Shown: positions 1-10,790, numbered from the stretch's first letter. The stretch: 64,000 nt of DNA from Zopfochytrium polystomum (GCA_025765615.1 JAIVFJ010000084.1:1-64000), one strand, 5' to 3'. Made by a program: numbers and translations. The notes: generated from the sequence alone by a model not told the origin.

Positions 1-267
1 ACCTTATTTAAATCTACCGCCCGCCAAAATACATATGATGAGAGGCGGGATCGACTTGCAGCACAACAGGAGCGGGACCTGACAACAGCCATTCCAGAAG
101 TCACTGCACCAACAGCAAATGTAATTATTCAGCCAAAAGTACACTAAGTCAACTCCGCGGTCGTAGCAGTTATCATAAACCTCAGCAGTACCAGCCGTAT
201 CCTAACATCTGCCCAACAACCTTGCAGTACCAAAACCCTCAGTCGCAACAGTACACACTGCGCCCAT

Positions 268-1918
268 ATGGTGGTTTTGGCTGAGGCCGAGGAACATGGT
301 GAGGACTTAGTTCACGTGGAACAGCAACAGGTGGTACTGCAATGGGATGCAGCTCTGGGGGGGGTTGGTACCCTGCACAGCAACAGTCTTTTGGAGTCCA
401 ATGTCATGCATGTGGAGGCTATGGTCATGTTGCTTGACAGTGTGCCAACACATTTCTTCAGCAATTGCAGCAACAGCAACAGCATCGACCACCGGCAAAA
501 TCCAAATGTGCTCTTACTCCAGCAACCAAACCCTCCACAACAGCAGATACCTGAAAACCAAGCACTTCTGCTACAGAACGGTGATTGGGATGACCAGCAA
601 AGTGAGCAGTATGCTGCAGAACAGCAATTGTGGATGGAAACGCAACTCCAATCAGAGACTGAACAAGATGAAAGTCAACAGGATTTTTGGATGGCCCGGG
701 AGTAATCCGGGCATTTGCAGTTAACGTCCCTTCCCTTCCAATTTCTTTTCCTGTACTCATCGACAACGGTTGCAATGTCACAACGCTTCGAGATTTCTCT
801 CTCTTCATTCCCTATAGTTATACTCAGCAGAAATCTAGCATGCGTATCGCCAAAGAAGGACCTATTCTTACTTGTGAAGGATTCGGCACAGCTCTCATAC
901 CACTCGCCAACAACATCACACTTATAATTGAAGGTGCCCAATATGCTCCAGAATGTCCTGTCAACTTGGTCGCTGATCGGGACCTACAACTATGTGGCTT
1001 CTTCCATCTTGCACGAGACCTTCAACCTGGTACTATTTATCGTAGCAGTCCTGAGGAAGGAGATCCAGCCGTCCTTCAAATGATTCTTAGACATGGTCTC
1101 CAATGGTTCCCAACAGCAGCAAACCCCAACTTCAACTACAGCAAACAATTTATTGCACACTGCGCCAGTAAATTTTACAACCTCTTCAGCTCTGCAGAAC
1201 CAGTTGATACACTCAGTATACGCACAGCCTTTCTCAACAGCAAAGCTCCAAACACTCAGCGCATGCATGAACGCCTCGGCCATATCCCTTATGCAAGACT
1301 ACGAGCAATGAAGGAGCGCCGTACATGTGCTGACTTTCCTGACATTAAGCTGGACTTGCTTGAAGAACCGTGTAAGGCCTGCATTATTGCCAAACAGACT
1401 CATGCTGCTATTCCACATACAGATCCTCCAGATAAACTACCAGGCGAACATTTAGCCTTTGATCTAGTGGAAGTCAAACCAAAGTTTCGAGGACAATATG
1501 GCTTTGCTCTCATTGCCATTGACTATGCAAGTAATTATCTCTGGTCGACAAACCTTCGGAGAAAGTCAGAAGCACTACCGGAGGCCATTAAGATCATCCA
1601 ACAATTGGAGACAGTTAGGGATGTTCGTGTAAAGGGCGTCCGCTTTGATGGTGGTGAACTGAATTTACTCGCTTTTCACCGTTTCTGTGCATCACGTGGC
1701 ATCCGCGTTGAAGTCAGTCCACCTCATACACCTGAGCTGAATGGGAAAGCAGAGCAAGCAGTTCGAACAGTCATGGATGTCACACGATCTCTTCTAAGAC
1801 ATGCTGGTTCACCATGGTCATGGTGGGGATATGCGATTCGACATGCAGTAGATATCATCAATACACTTCCTGTCCTCAGCCGTGGATTACTATCTCCAGT
1901 TGAAACGCTTCTTGGATT
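268..1918 (+). pseudogene. Decayed Ty1/copia gag-pol, 5' part (zinc knuckle, protease, integrase)
   Basis: This is the left half of a plus-strand copia-type polyprotein. Near 402-443 a CCHC zinc knuckle of gag is readable (CHACGGYGH), but its 435-437 codon is TGA. A frame change lies between the gag region and 687. From 687 to 1918 the frame is open: an aspartic-protease-like segment (LIDNGCNVT), the GAG-pre-integrase His/Cys finger (HERLGH, then CKAC), and the integrase core with FDLVEVKP, FDGGE and PPHTPELNGKAEQ. The reading stops at GGATT (1914-1918), where a minus-strand element is inserted; the same polyprotein resumes at 8619. No intact element remains, because upstream of 500 the frame is broken and no plus-strand LTR is visible. 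The family call is firm; the exact gag boundary is not. Confidence 0.85.
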
Positions 1919-2157
1919 TGAAAGAATTCGCTATGTTGGCGGATTGATGGATTGGGCTGCTGTGGTGATGGGTGGAGTACACTACTGAAGGTGGTGGTGG
2001 TGGGAGGTTGATCTTGGCTTCTGTCAGTCTTGTGTTTGTCTTTATACAAAACTGTTACAAGGACCATCACTTGCAAAATGCTGCAAGTCATCCTTGCAGA
2101 GCAGTATCAGGTCAAAGCTCCTGCACACTGCTTACACCAAACGACCCAAAACTAACA
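1919..2157 (-). repeat. 3' LTR of the nested element (239 bp)
   Basis: On the minus strand it begins TGTTAG and ends TTTCA, so it has the TG...CA form. It is nearly identical to 8389-8618 and 9659-9897. The main visible difference from 8389-8618 is about 9 extra bases near 1968-1976, shared with the 9659 copy. It contains TATAAAG on the minus strand near 2046-2040, a possible promoter TATA box. Confidence 0.85.
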
Positions 2158-2168
2158 CTCCCCCCTAA
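2158..2168 (-). other. Polypurine tract next to the 3' LTR
   Basis: On the minus strand this reads TTAGGGGGGAG and abuts the TGTT start of the 3' LTR. This is the expected place and composition for the plus-strand primer of an LTR retrotransposon, and it fixes the element's orientation. Confidence 0.7.
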
Positions 2169-2419
2169 GCTGTGGGCAGGAGCAAGGCCAGCACAGAGGA
2201 AAACCTTAAGCCATAGTCAACTTAAGGAAACCGTACACCAGAGAAAGAAGAATCACAAACAGGTATGACTGGCCATCGGATGGCAGAACAGAAAGGACAG
2301 ACCACACTAACAAAAATGGATGGGGGCACATATTGAACTTCAGAGGTAAAAGAAAATGAGTCAAAGTAATGAAAAAGAACAAAGAAGAAAACAACTTCAC
2401 AGATAGAAAAAAAAATGAA

Positions 2420-2836
2420 TCAGAGGAAAGAGAAGAAACAAAGGCCAATACAACTCAAATGGTATTCACTGAGAGCAGCTGAGAGAGATTTCGTCATATA
2501 GTCTGCAGGCTGTTCTCCTCCAGCAATCCACTCAAGCCGTACTACTTTTTGTTCCACGAGTTCTCGAATATAATGATACTTTACCATGATATGCTTTGAC
2601 CGATTGGTGTAAAGATCATTTGAACTGAGGTTGATCACACCGCTGTTGTCAGTGTAGATGACAAGAGGAGTGGGAGATGGAAGTTGAAGTGCTGAATAGA
2701 GTTGGGACAGTGCCTTAAGTTCTCGTCCCAGTTCAGACACAGCTACATATTCAGCTTCCTGCGGTGACAGCATGACAGTACTGCTCTGAAGAGATGTCAA
2801 CATAGTAGCCAGGCTGTGATTTCCCATTATTACCAT
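2420..2836 (-). pseudogene. Copia RNase H domain (C-terminal pol)
   Basis: The ORF reads as the typical copia ribonuclease H end of pol: SPQEAEYVAVSE (first acidic residues), VIYTDNSG (catalytic Asp), NRSKHI, and the closing ADYMTKSL that matches the ADI-TK-L motif of the family. It ends about 250 bp before the polypurine tract and 3' LTR, as expected. It belongs to the nested minus-strand element. The upstream reverse transcriptase is broken, so I call it a pseudogene fragment. Confidence 0.8.
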
Positions 2837-3184
2837 TGAGATATTCGAGAACCAGAATAAGGATCTTCATGTGTTGCTCACTAGGATCCTTGCTGAAGGC
2901 ACCAAGATATGAAACTGCTGGGGCAAGGTCTGGTCACCTGTGTGTTGCAAGGTAGTTGATGCCGTCATGTATTGCCTGGTACAGTCTCTGATCTGCAGTT
3001 GCTTTGTCGATCCTGCGTGGCTGAAGATTGAGAGATGACTGGGAAGGCCAGTTACTGCAGTGCGGTTGTTGATAGTGTTTGCATAGCACTGAATTAACTC
3101 CTTGCTGTAGACTTTCTTGTGTAAGAAGATTCTGTCATGTTGATGTTCCAGCTGCATATTGAGGATGGTTTTCATTGCTCCCAT
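2837..3184 (-). pseudogene. C-terminal remnant of copia reverse transcriptase
   Basis: Minus-strand reading gives the end of the copia RT domain (ILNMQLEHQHDRIFLHKKVY, compare LGI-IER-----LSQK-Y). A second frame then holds the AIHDGINYLATHR and PDLAPAVSYL block that normally precedes RNase H. A TGA sits between the two parts of the latter, and at least one frame change separates the blocks. The catalytic YVDD region is not present. Confidence 0.65.
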
Positions 3185-6024
3185 TTCGCAGAGTATGTAA
3201 AAAGATTAGGCAAGGCAATGGCAGAAGAAGTTTTTGCCAGAATCACCAAAAACAAATATTGTTAACTTAGCTTGCGTTGTGGATGATGAGTTAATCTGAC
3301 AAAGGAGGATGCAGAAATCCCAGAAGTTTGCACTTTCCTGTCAACTGTTTGATTTTGGTGGCTGTTCAACTCCAGCAGTCAGTGCTGTCAGGAACAGGGC
3401 AGGACAGGACAAGGCAGAGAAGGAACTTTTGAGAGTTTTCCTTGTCAAGACTAAAAGGAAGTTCCAGAAAGAGCAATTAGTAATACAATGATACCAATGA
3501 TAACACGACAAGTCAGGAAAGCAAAGAAGGTTCCAGAAGTTTCCACAAGGTTCCATGAAGGAATGTTCTAGAAGGTTCCGGAGGTTTCCAGAGGGTGATT
3601 CATAACAAGTGCGGCGGTAATGAACTGCTCGATGCAGATTTGGCATATAAAATATGCTGTTGAGGTATGTGTTGCTGATATCCACTGTGCCAGTGTCCCA
3701 ATTGATTCAGGCAGCCATTTCAGTGAGTTAACAAAGACTATTGATTAGGGCAAGAGGTGGGTGAGTATTCTGAATATAAATGCAATGACACTAAGTGGGG
3801 CCCTTAGCCATGAGCTGTGCATAGAAGCACTCAATGCTGCTGTCTTCACAAAGTTTGACCTTGTAGGCCCATTTGTTCCAGGTTTTGTTGACATTCGTGG
3901 GTTGTTCAATAACTTCAAAGCTGCCTGCATATATACATGGGTCTGGGCAAAGTGTGCTTGTCAAACACAGTTGGCCTGAATGTGTACACTGAAGGTAAGA
4001 AGTTTGTGGTCGATTCCAAACTTTAAAGTGCTATGTTTGTTTTGTGGTTGTAGAGAAGTAGAATCTACTTGTGATGGTTTTAACTTTGAGAAACTTTAGG
4101 GAAGTTCAGATTTTCTAAGATACCCTGCACACAAAAGAAAGCACAAGAGAAAAAACTCTGCACAGGTGAGCCTTCCTCACGATGCTGGTCTGGGCTCCCC
4201 CCAGTACCCTATGAGGAGAGGCGACCACTCCCCCATACAAAGCTTGCCCTCAACGCTTTCCCCTGCGTCTCGCCTGGGCACATCAGGAGAATAACTATCT
4301 CCTGGTTGGTACTCCTTGCGGAATGCTCAGGACTCCACCTCCTCTGACACAGGTCCAGGCCACACTAGCCTACAAGCTGGGACTTCAGTGTTCGTGGGCC
4401 TTCGGTTGATTTCACATTGCCGGTCTGCCACATCGGTCCGGCCTTCCACAGTCATGCCTATAGTGCTCCCAGTAAGGCCCACTGGAGGTGACGTTAATTG
4501 CAGTAGCACGGAATCCAACCTGTCGTGCCGTCACCTCCAACACCAGAGCTGTACACCGTTATCCGATTCACTTTTGCTGTGGATTACCATTTGGTTGATA
4601 CTTTTTACCAATTCCAGTTTGACTTCTTCCAATTCTGATTGCTGAAGTTGAATGTTGACTGAATGGAGGAAGCAGTTGTTTTCTGGAGTGACTCTGGTGT
4701 GGGGAATGGTTGATGCTTTGTCTGACTTCGTTGAGACAGCAGAAAACTGAAATCAATTCCAATTCAACTTGTTCAGCTGGCAAAATTCAGGTTCAAAGAT
4801 GGTTCAAGGTGACTGGTGACTGAATGGAGCAAAGTGGTGATGTTGGTGTTGTTTCTGAAGCTGATCTGCAGGAATGAATAGTTGAAGGTTTCCTGAATTT
4901 TGCTGAGATTGCTGAGGTTTGAATAGTTTGATGATATGGTAATTGTAACTGTGTGTGAGGTGGTTGATTTTTGTTTTTGTTGGTCAAGAGTGGAAAATAA
5001 AGATAGAGACAAAGGTAGTGGTAGAAAGCATTTGTGAGAGTTAGTATATCCAGATGTTTCCACAGAGTTTGATTGCTTGATGAGGATTTGCCTTTAGTCT
5101 CCAAGTGATGTTGCGGAATTTATGCTGGTAGAAGAGTGTTAGTGCAAGCAAAGGGAACAAATACTTAGCCTGATGTCTTCTACTCTGCCTCGTTAAAGAA
5201 TCAGCAGAATGTTTTTTTCAAGTCTAACATCCAAGCCAAACCACAAAGTTTCTGGTCAGATTACAAAAGTTGAGGGCAATCTCTGAAGCTTCCAGATCCT
5301 GGTTATGCTGCATGAATGAATGAGGCATTCAAAGAACATAGCTGTTCTGGAGTGACTCTATTAAGAGCAGTTTGAAATCTAGAGTCAGTTAGATTTGTTT
5401 CGGCAAAGGAAGAATCTTAGATGAGAATGGAACTTCAGTAATCTTGCAAGGTTGAGCTTGTTTATAGTTTGCTCTGAAAAAGTGTTAGTGTTGAGTGTCC
5501 AATAAAGATAAACGTTGATACTCCTCGGAATGAGGCAAAAGTTATTTCAAGGAACATTGTGTTTTGTCACAGTAGTTGGTTAGGATAATTCATCAGGGTG
5601 ATGCAATCAAGGTGAGTATTCAGGTATGGCCGTGGAATTTCCTGTGATGTGAGACCTGGTGTAGTGTGTTCGTATGTCTGTGTATAAAAGCTGAAGCAGT
5701 CAATATGTGTGAGTTGAGGTCCCTAGCCAGGGTCAAGTAAGCCCAGCAATAATAGTGTATTCCATAGTTTAAATCCTGAGTCCAGATTCATTTGGCTAAA
5801 ATAGATAGAGTGTTTTCCAAGGCAGCAGCCTGGCACCAAGGAGACCATGCCAAGTTGGTGCCAATTCATGCTGAGACCACTTTGCAACTCTGCGCTGATG
5901 ATCATCGCTCACTTATTCCAAGCATTCTCCATCTAATTGGCAATACAGTGCCAGTGATCATCTTTCACTTATCCCTAGAATCCTCCCCCCTAAGTGGAAG
6001 ATGATGTTTGATGTTGTACTGGGC

Positions 6025-6162
6025 GCTGGCTTGTGCTGATGACAAATACTCCGAGTATTAAGTGGAACGGAAACCCAGTGTCAACAGTTTTCCTCCTCCT
6101 CTGCTCAAGCAGATAATATATGAGAGGTTTTGACCCTGTGCCAGTCACGCTTGCCTAGCAAC
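6025..6162. repeat. Dispersed repeat, copy 1 of 2
   Basis: A block of about 138 bp aligns over its whole length with 11292-11430 with scattered substitutions and small indels. Shared landmarks are ACTCCGAGT, AACAGTTTTCCTC and CTTGCCTAGCAAC. It has no coding potential. The family is unknown. Confidence 0.7.
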
Positions 6163-6717
6163 CACTCAGAATAGACTGTTTACAAAATGGTTAGAGGATT
6201 GTTAAACTACTCAACCAGTCCTTGTTCTATCAATGAATGGACTGCAAATTGTCTTTGGCTGAAGTGCTGAAGTTATGTGAGAAAAGATAAAGAGAGGCTT
6301 AGCTTGATGTAACAGAGTCCAAAGTTATGAGGAAATTGCACAAGGTTGCCATGGTCGTGAGAGTTGGCACTTGCACAACTATTGGTCATCCCAATCACTA
6401 ATATGTTTGATGGTGAGAGTTTCAGTCTGGTTGAAAACACTCTGATCTCAAAAGGTGGCCATGTCAATGATAATTGTATCAGGGAATCCAGAAATTGAAC
6501 TGCCAACTCCATGGGTTGATAGACGAGGAAAACACCATATCATTAATTCCTAATTTGTTATGCCCTGTTGAAAATGAGTAAGTATTATTAAGAGGGCACA
6601 GGGACAGTTGTTAGAGGTGCAGGTCTCCAAAAACTAAAATGCCTGTGTTGATGTTCATGGAATGATGAATCATTACTGACAGGGGACTGAATGGCTGAAT
6701 GTTGAGAGGATAAAGGC

Positions 6718-6949
6718 GCCCCTCACAAGAGCCAAGCTGGGAAAGCATGGGGGGTCTGGGTATCTGTCGCTCAAGGGCCCAGGGTTCAAGTCACGACGCC
6801 AGCTGTTGAAGGCAACAAGAAAGAGTACAGTCTTGAATCACAAGGAGTGGTGTGGTGGAGATGCCTGGAAGTAGTCTATAACGGTTCACCATTGAGGGCG
6901 CTTTCTCTTCCCGTCGGCCCTTCGGGGCTGAAACAATACAAAAAAAAAA
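6718..6949 (+). mobile_element. tRNA-derived SINE with 16-bp target-site duplication
   Basis: The 232-bp unit is flanked by perfect 16-bp direct repeats (TTGAGAGGATAAAGGC at 6702-6717 and 6950-6965). It ends in a run of nine A. The head contains pol III promoter-like boxes: GCCAAGCTGG near 6731 (A box) and GGTTCAAGTC near 6784 (B box), followed by a CCA, so a tRNA-like head is likely. A poly(A) tail plus long duplication is the hallmark of LINE-dependent retroposition. No partner LINE is visible in the window. Confidence 0.8.
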
Positions 6950-7237
6950 TTGAGAGGATAAAGGCAGTTACTTTGATGCATTTCAAAAGCGAAGAGCAAA
7001 ACACTTAGCAGATTGATTATTAGTTGACGGAGCTGGTTGGTTTTTGAGGACCTCTGCTGTTTGTTGTTCAATCAATATGAAGATGCAGATAACCAGGATA
7101 GTAATAGTTGGTGTGGTGATTTCTGGTGCAGTAGTAGCCGAGTGATTGTTGCTTGATCAGCCAGCTCGATGTGTTGCTTATCATAGTTGTTTTGTCAAAC
7201 AGGTTTTTGAAGAGTGAGATTAGTTTCGCTAAACTTG

Positions 7238-8324
7238 TTATCTGAGGAGCTGGGTTGCTGACAACAAGAAAAACTTTTCCTTTCCCCATATCCAACAGGC
7301 TTTGGCCCAGTGAGCCAACAAAGATTCAAACAACTTGTTGGAAAGGGCGAATATGATGGAGAAGTTCTCCAGCTGCTGACTTTGCAAAGCTGTCGACTCG
7401 ATGGTACGCTTCAGTGAATCGGGTAATGAAGGCATCTGAGGCTTCAGTTGGTTCCATTTTGATGCATTCAAAGTCGTCAGTGATCTCCTTTGCAAGTCCC
7501 TGGTCTGTTGTGCGGCAAATTATTTCTAATTTGCCAACCAATTCGTAAGCAAGGTTTCGACCAGGTGTGATTTGGGTGAGAAGGGTTTCTCTGGTCCATG
7601 AGGTGGAGGCACCAATTGGAATCTCTGTCCTTGGAATGGTCCATCTCTGATGAGACAGGTTCCAGTGTTGCAGAGGTCTAGTGGATCAACTGTATCATTC
7701 TGCTCCGCATTGATGTAACTTGTGTCGATGCAGTGGCGTAAGTCGATATTTTTGTTGGAGAGTTCTGTTGGTTGAGTCAGTAGTCATGTTGTTTTCTCAG
7801 GACGATTATGTGTGCCAAGTTTGAAAGGATTTCGTTGGATTTTGGGTGTGTTGTGAAGGTGGTGTTGCAGCAGATGAAAAGTTGGTTTGTTAGCTTGGTG
7901 TGTGTCAGGTAGGGGGGGGGGTCGTTGTCTCCAATTGGGGACAAAAAATCAAAAATTAATGGTGAGGGTTGGAGGTAATCTGGTGACCCTGAATGGAAAA
8001 AGGTGTCGCTTATCACGAAGGAGAGTGATTTTGGGGGTGCCGTTGGTGACAGTCGTGTAGTCCCGAAGCAGGCCTTTCCAAAGATAGCTTGGGATCGGCT
8101 GGGGGAGGTCTGGAAGGCGAGCAAATTGAGGTTGAAGTTGGAAAAGTGGGCGACGACTTTGGAGGTGGTGGATACGACGTAGGAGCGTCCGATCCGAGAT
8201 CAGGAGGGTTCGTTGGAAAGAGAAGATCAAGAGCTTTCCAATAGTAGTAATGTAATTGCTGTCCAATGTCTGTAGCGCCCGTGATCAGTCCGCAAAGTTG
8301 GCAGATCTGAAAAGCGTACAACCC
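7238..8324 (-). pseudogene. Gag-like region of the nested element
   Basis: Overlapping minus-strand ORFs lie between the 5' LTR and the non-coding interior. The one at 7541-7326 has a helical, gag-like segment (ITRFTEAYHRVDSFAKSA) of the kind found in copia gag/UBN2 domains. The one at 8321-8013 is proline- and serine-rich and is duplicated at 9591-9220. No zinc knuckle is seen and the frame is broken, so this is a fragmentary gag. Confidence 0.5.
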
Positions 8325-8374
8325 CTTCTACTGATTGGATCTGGCTGGAACCAAGGGGAATGTGATTGGGATGG

Positions 8375-8388
8375 GTAACAGTTTTGTA
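8375..8388 (-). other. Primer-site region, reverse complement of an LTR segment
   Basis: The 14 bases that abut the 5' LTR (plus strand GTAACAGTTTTGTA) are the exact reverse complement of 2045-2058 inside the LTR. With one base gap the pairing continues into the LTR end. The same 14-mer abuts the second copy at 9645-9658. This is where a primer-binding site should lie. No match to a tRNA 3' end is obvious. Confidence 0.6.
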
Positions 8389-8618
8389 TGAAAGAATTTC
8401 GCTATGTTGGCGGATTGATGGATTGGGCTGCTGTGGTGTACACTACTGAAGGTGGTGGTGGTGGGAGGTTGATCTTGGCTTCTGTCAGTCTTGTGTTTGT
8501 CTTTATACAAAACTGTTACAAGGACCATCACTTGCAAAATGCTGCAAGTTATCCTTGCAGAGCAGTATCAGGTCAAAGTTCCTGCACACTGCTCACACCA
8601 AACGACCCAAAACTAACA
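8389..8618 (-). repeat. 5' LTR of the nested element (230 bp)
   Basis: It is the partner of 1919-2157 in the same orientation, with TG...CA ends. Immediately after it (8619-8623) comes GGATT, the target duplication, and then the interrupted copia polyprotein. Confidence 0.85.
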
Positions 8619-9041
8619 GGATTCCCTCCATGCATCAGTCAATTCAGAGTTTTTGGCTCAGGATGTTTGTATCACATCACATCAAAGGAATGTGGACAAA
8701 CACATCTAAAGCTTACAGAACGCGCCCGACCAGCAATTTACATTGGAAACATTGGTCGTTCCATTGCTCGTTTGATTAACATCAGCACGGGTAGAGTAAT
8801 CACTCATCGATTGGATGACCTTGTGGTTGCAGAAGACAGTTTCCCTCTCCTCAGCACCTCAGCAGCAGAGGATATTGCTCAGGACCTCGTTCATCAGCTA
8901 ACACCACTCCTCAGCAAAGATGAACTTACATCAACTGAACAAAACATCACAAACCTCCTTCGTGAAGCCAATGTTCGCGTGGATCAATTCCCAGAACCAG
9001 GACCAGCAGAGACACTGAAGGACTTGGCAACAACATACTTG
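8619..9041 (+). pseudogene. Continuation of the plus-strand copia pol after the insertion
   Basis: The frame resumes where 1918 stopped. It holds the post-integrase block of copia pol (FRVFGSGCLYHI, ARPAIYIGN, ISTGRVITHRLDDLVV), equivalent to the VFG-----LGY---VFDE segment. The reading then runs into the duplicated minus-strand sequence at about 9039 and ends. Reverse transcriptase and RNase H of this element are lost. Confidence 0.8.
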
Positions 9042-9897
9042 GTTGAGTCAGTAGTCATGTTGTTTTCTCAGGACGATTATGTGTGGCAAGTTTGAAGGGA
9101 TTTCGCTGGATTTTGGGTGTGTTGTGAAGGTGGTGTTGCAGCAGATGAAAAGTTGGTTTGTTAGCTTGGTGTGTGTCAGGTAAGGGGGGGGGTCGTTGTC
9201 TCCAATTGGGGACAAAAAATCAAAAATTAATGGTGAGGGTTGGAGGTAATCTGGTGACCCTGAATGGAAAAAGGGGGCGCTTATCACAAAGGAGAGTGAT
9301 TTTGGGATGCCGCTGGTGACAGTCGTGTAGTCCCGAAGCAGGCCTTTCCAAAGATAGCTTGGGATCGGTTGGGGGAGGTCTGGAAGGCGAGCAAATTGAG
9401 GTTGAAGTTGGAAAAGTGGGCGACAACTTTGGAGGCAGTGGATACGACGTAGGAGCATCTGATCCGAGATCAGGTAGGTTCGTTGGAAAGAAGAGATCAA
9501 GGGCTTTCCGATGGTAGTAACGAAATTGCTGTACGATGTCTGTAGCGCCCGTGATCGCTCCACGAAGTTGGCAGATCTGAAAAGCGTACAACCCCTTCTA
9601 CTGATTGGATTTTGTTGAAACCAAGGGGGAAGTGATTGGGATGGGTAACAGTTTTGTATGAAAGATTTCGCTATGTTGGCTGATTGATGGATTGGGCTGC
9701 TGTGGTGATGGGTGGAGTACACTACTGAAGGTGGTGGTGGTGGGAGGTTGATCTTGGCTTCTGTCAGTCTTGTGTTTGTCTTTATACAAAACTGTTACAA
9801 GGACCATCGCTTGCAAAATGCTGCAAGTCATCCTTGCAGAGCAGTATCAGGTCAAAGCTCCTGCACACTGCTTACACCAAAAGACCCAAAACTAACA
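9039..9897 (-). mobile_element. Truncated second copy of the nested element (gag end plus 5' LTR)
   Basis: The stretch repeats 7768-8618 at high identity with scattered substitutions, including the proline-rich ORF, the primer-site 14-mer (9645-9658) and a full LTR (9659-9897). Its left edge joins copia pol within TTGGTTGAGTCAG, a short match also present at 7768. Its right edge is the LTR end followed by a tRNA-like repeat. No target duplication is seen, so this is either ectopic recombination or a deletion product. Confidence 0.75.
9659..9897 (-). repeat. Third LTR copy (239 bp)
   Basis: Same family and orientation as 1919-2157, including the short insertion absent from 8389-8618. It ends ACTAACA on the plus strand. 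Confidence 0.85.
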
Positions 9898-10264
9898 GCA
9901 TGTCTCAAACTTAGCACCTTTCCCATTGAAGGGAGCGCTCTACACCGCTGAGCTAGAGGGCGCTCTTGCCAGTAGTGCAGAGCAGCCTGAGCCATTCGGC
10001 CTGCAACTTAGTGCGTAATAATAACATGAATAATATACATGGCCGCGGCTAAGAGACAGTCCAAATCTCACTGGTTCAGCTTGCAGGGACAATAATAACC
10101 CATGAAAATAATAAGAAATGGGGTCCAGCCGTGTTACGTCACTTTCGTGAAACGTTGTTTGGTTGAGTCAAATTGATATTCCTCACAAGTTATCAGTTAA
10201 AAAAGCGGGGTATATAATCGTTTTATTTGAGGTCGCAGGCTCAACAGCCTGTCGTCCTCACAGG
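9898..10264 (-). repeat. tRNA-like dispersed repeat, copy A
   Basis: About 370 bp aligning with 10791-11160. The left end reads on the minus strand as a tRNA-like segment (TAGCTCAGCGGTGTAGAGCG as A box, AAGTTTGAGAC as a degenerate B box). The right end carries a hairpin (GCAGGCT, loop, AGCCTGT; 10232-10252) next to CCTCACAG. Two copies this close suggest a SINE-like or MITE-like family. The internal part diverges between copies. Confidence 0.6.
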
Positions 10265-10790
10265 GGGGGCGGGAAGGAGAGGAAAAAGGAGGGAAAACAC
10301 ATACAAAACAACAAAAGAATAAGTAAAACAGTAAAGAACGGGACGGGAGGGTGATTCACCAAATGGGGCTGAGCCATCAAGAAAGAGAGACAGCTCAGAG
10401 AATCATGGGGCCATTTCTTGGCAGACAGCCACCAGAGCAGAGTGGAGGGGAAGTGGAGGAAATTGGCGAGAAATGATGGTGCAGACAAGAAGACAGTCAT
10501 GACAGCCACAGAAAGAAAGACACACAAAGAGAGACAATAAACAAACAATTAAATAAAAGATAAAACAAGACCAAAACAAAGGAAAATACTAATTGAAAAA
10601 TAAGTAAAAATCATCAACAGAAAGAGAAAGAAAAGCCCTGTCTTCTCATACCACTCATATGAGGCATTACATCATGGTAGCTGGGCATCTGGACTTTGCA
10701 CTTCTCCCACAGAAGTGGTTCAGTCCTTAGTCATTCCAAAAGTGAGGAGTCATTTGCTGGACATTGTGTACTTTGCAGCCCAACAGCCAT
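10265..10790. other. Purine-rich spacer between repeat copies
   Basis: G/A-rich sequence without a credible ORF. It separates two copies of the tRNA-like repeat. I see no gene or RNA feature. Confidence 0.4.

Larger units (their letters stand above)
3185..7237 (-). other. Internal, non-coding part of the nested element
   Basis: About 4 kb where integrase and most of reverse transcriptase would be expected. I see no ORF on either strand that resembles them. The stretch contains a dispersed repeat (6025-6162) and a SINE (6718-6949). The rest is AT-leaning unique-looking DNA of unknown origin. Confidence 0.6.
1919..8618 (-). mobile_element. Minus-strand Ty1/copia-type LTR element nested in the plus-strand copia gene
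   Basis: This is one insertion bounded by two same-orientation LTRs (1919-2157 and 8389-8618). GGATT stands immediately outside both ends (1914-1918 and 8619-8623), which is a 5-bp target duplication. Removing the element rejoins the plus-strand copia reading frame exactly. Read on the minus strand the order is 5' LTR, primer-site region, gag-like ORFs (about 8324-7238), a long stretch without ORFs (7237-3185), the end of reverse transcriptase (3184-2837), RNase H (2836-2420), a polypurine tract, and the 3' LTR. Integrase and most of reverse transcriptase are missing, so this copy cannot be autonomous. It also carries a SINE and part of another dispersed repeat. Confidence 0.85.

Noticed and set aside
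9048..9722. 224-aa minus-strand ORF as a host gene
   Set aside because: It runs through the gag/LTR junction of the truncated element and is repeated at 7777-8330.
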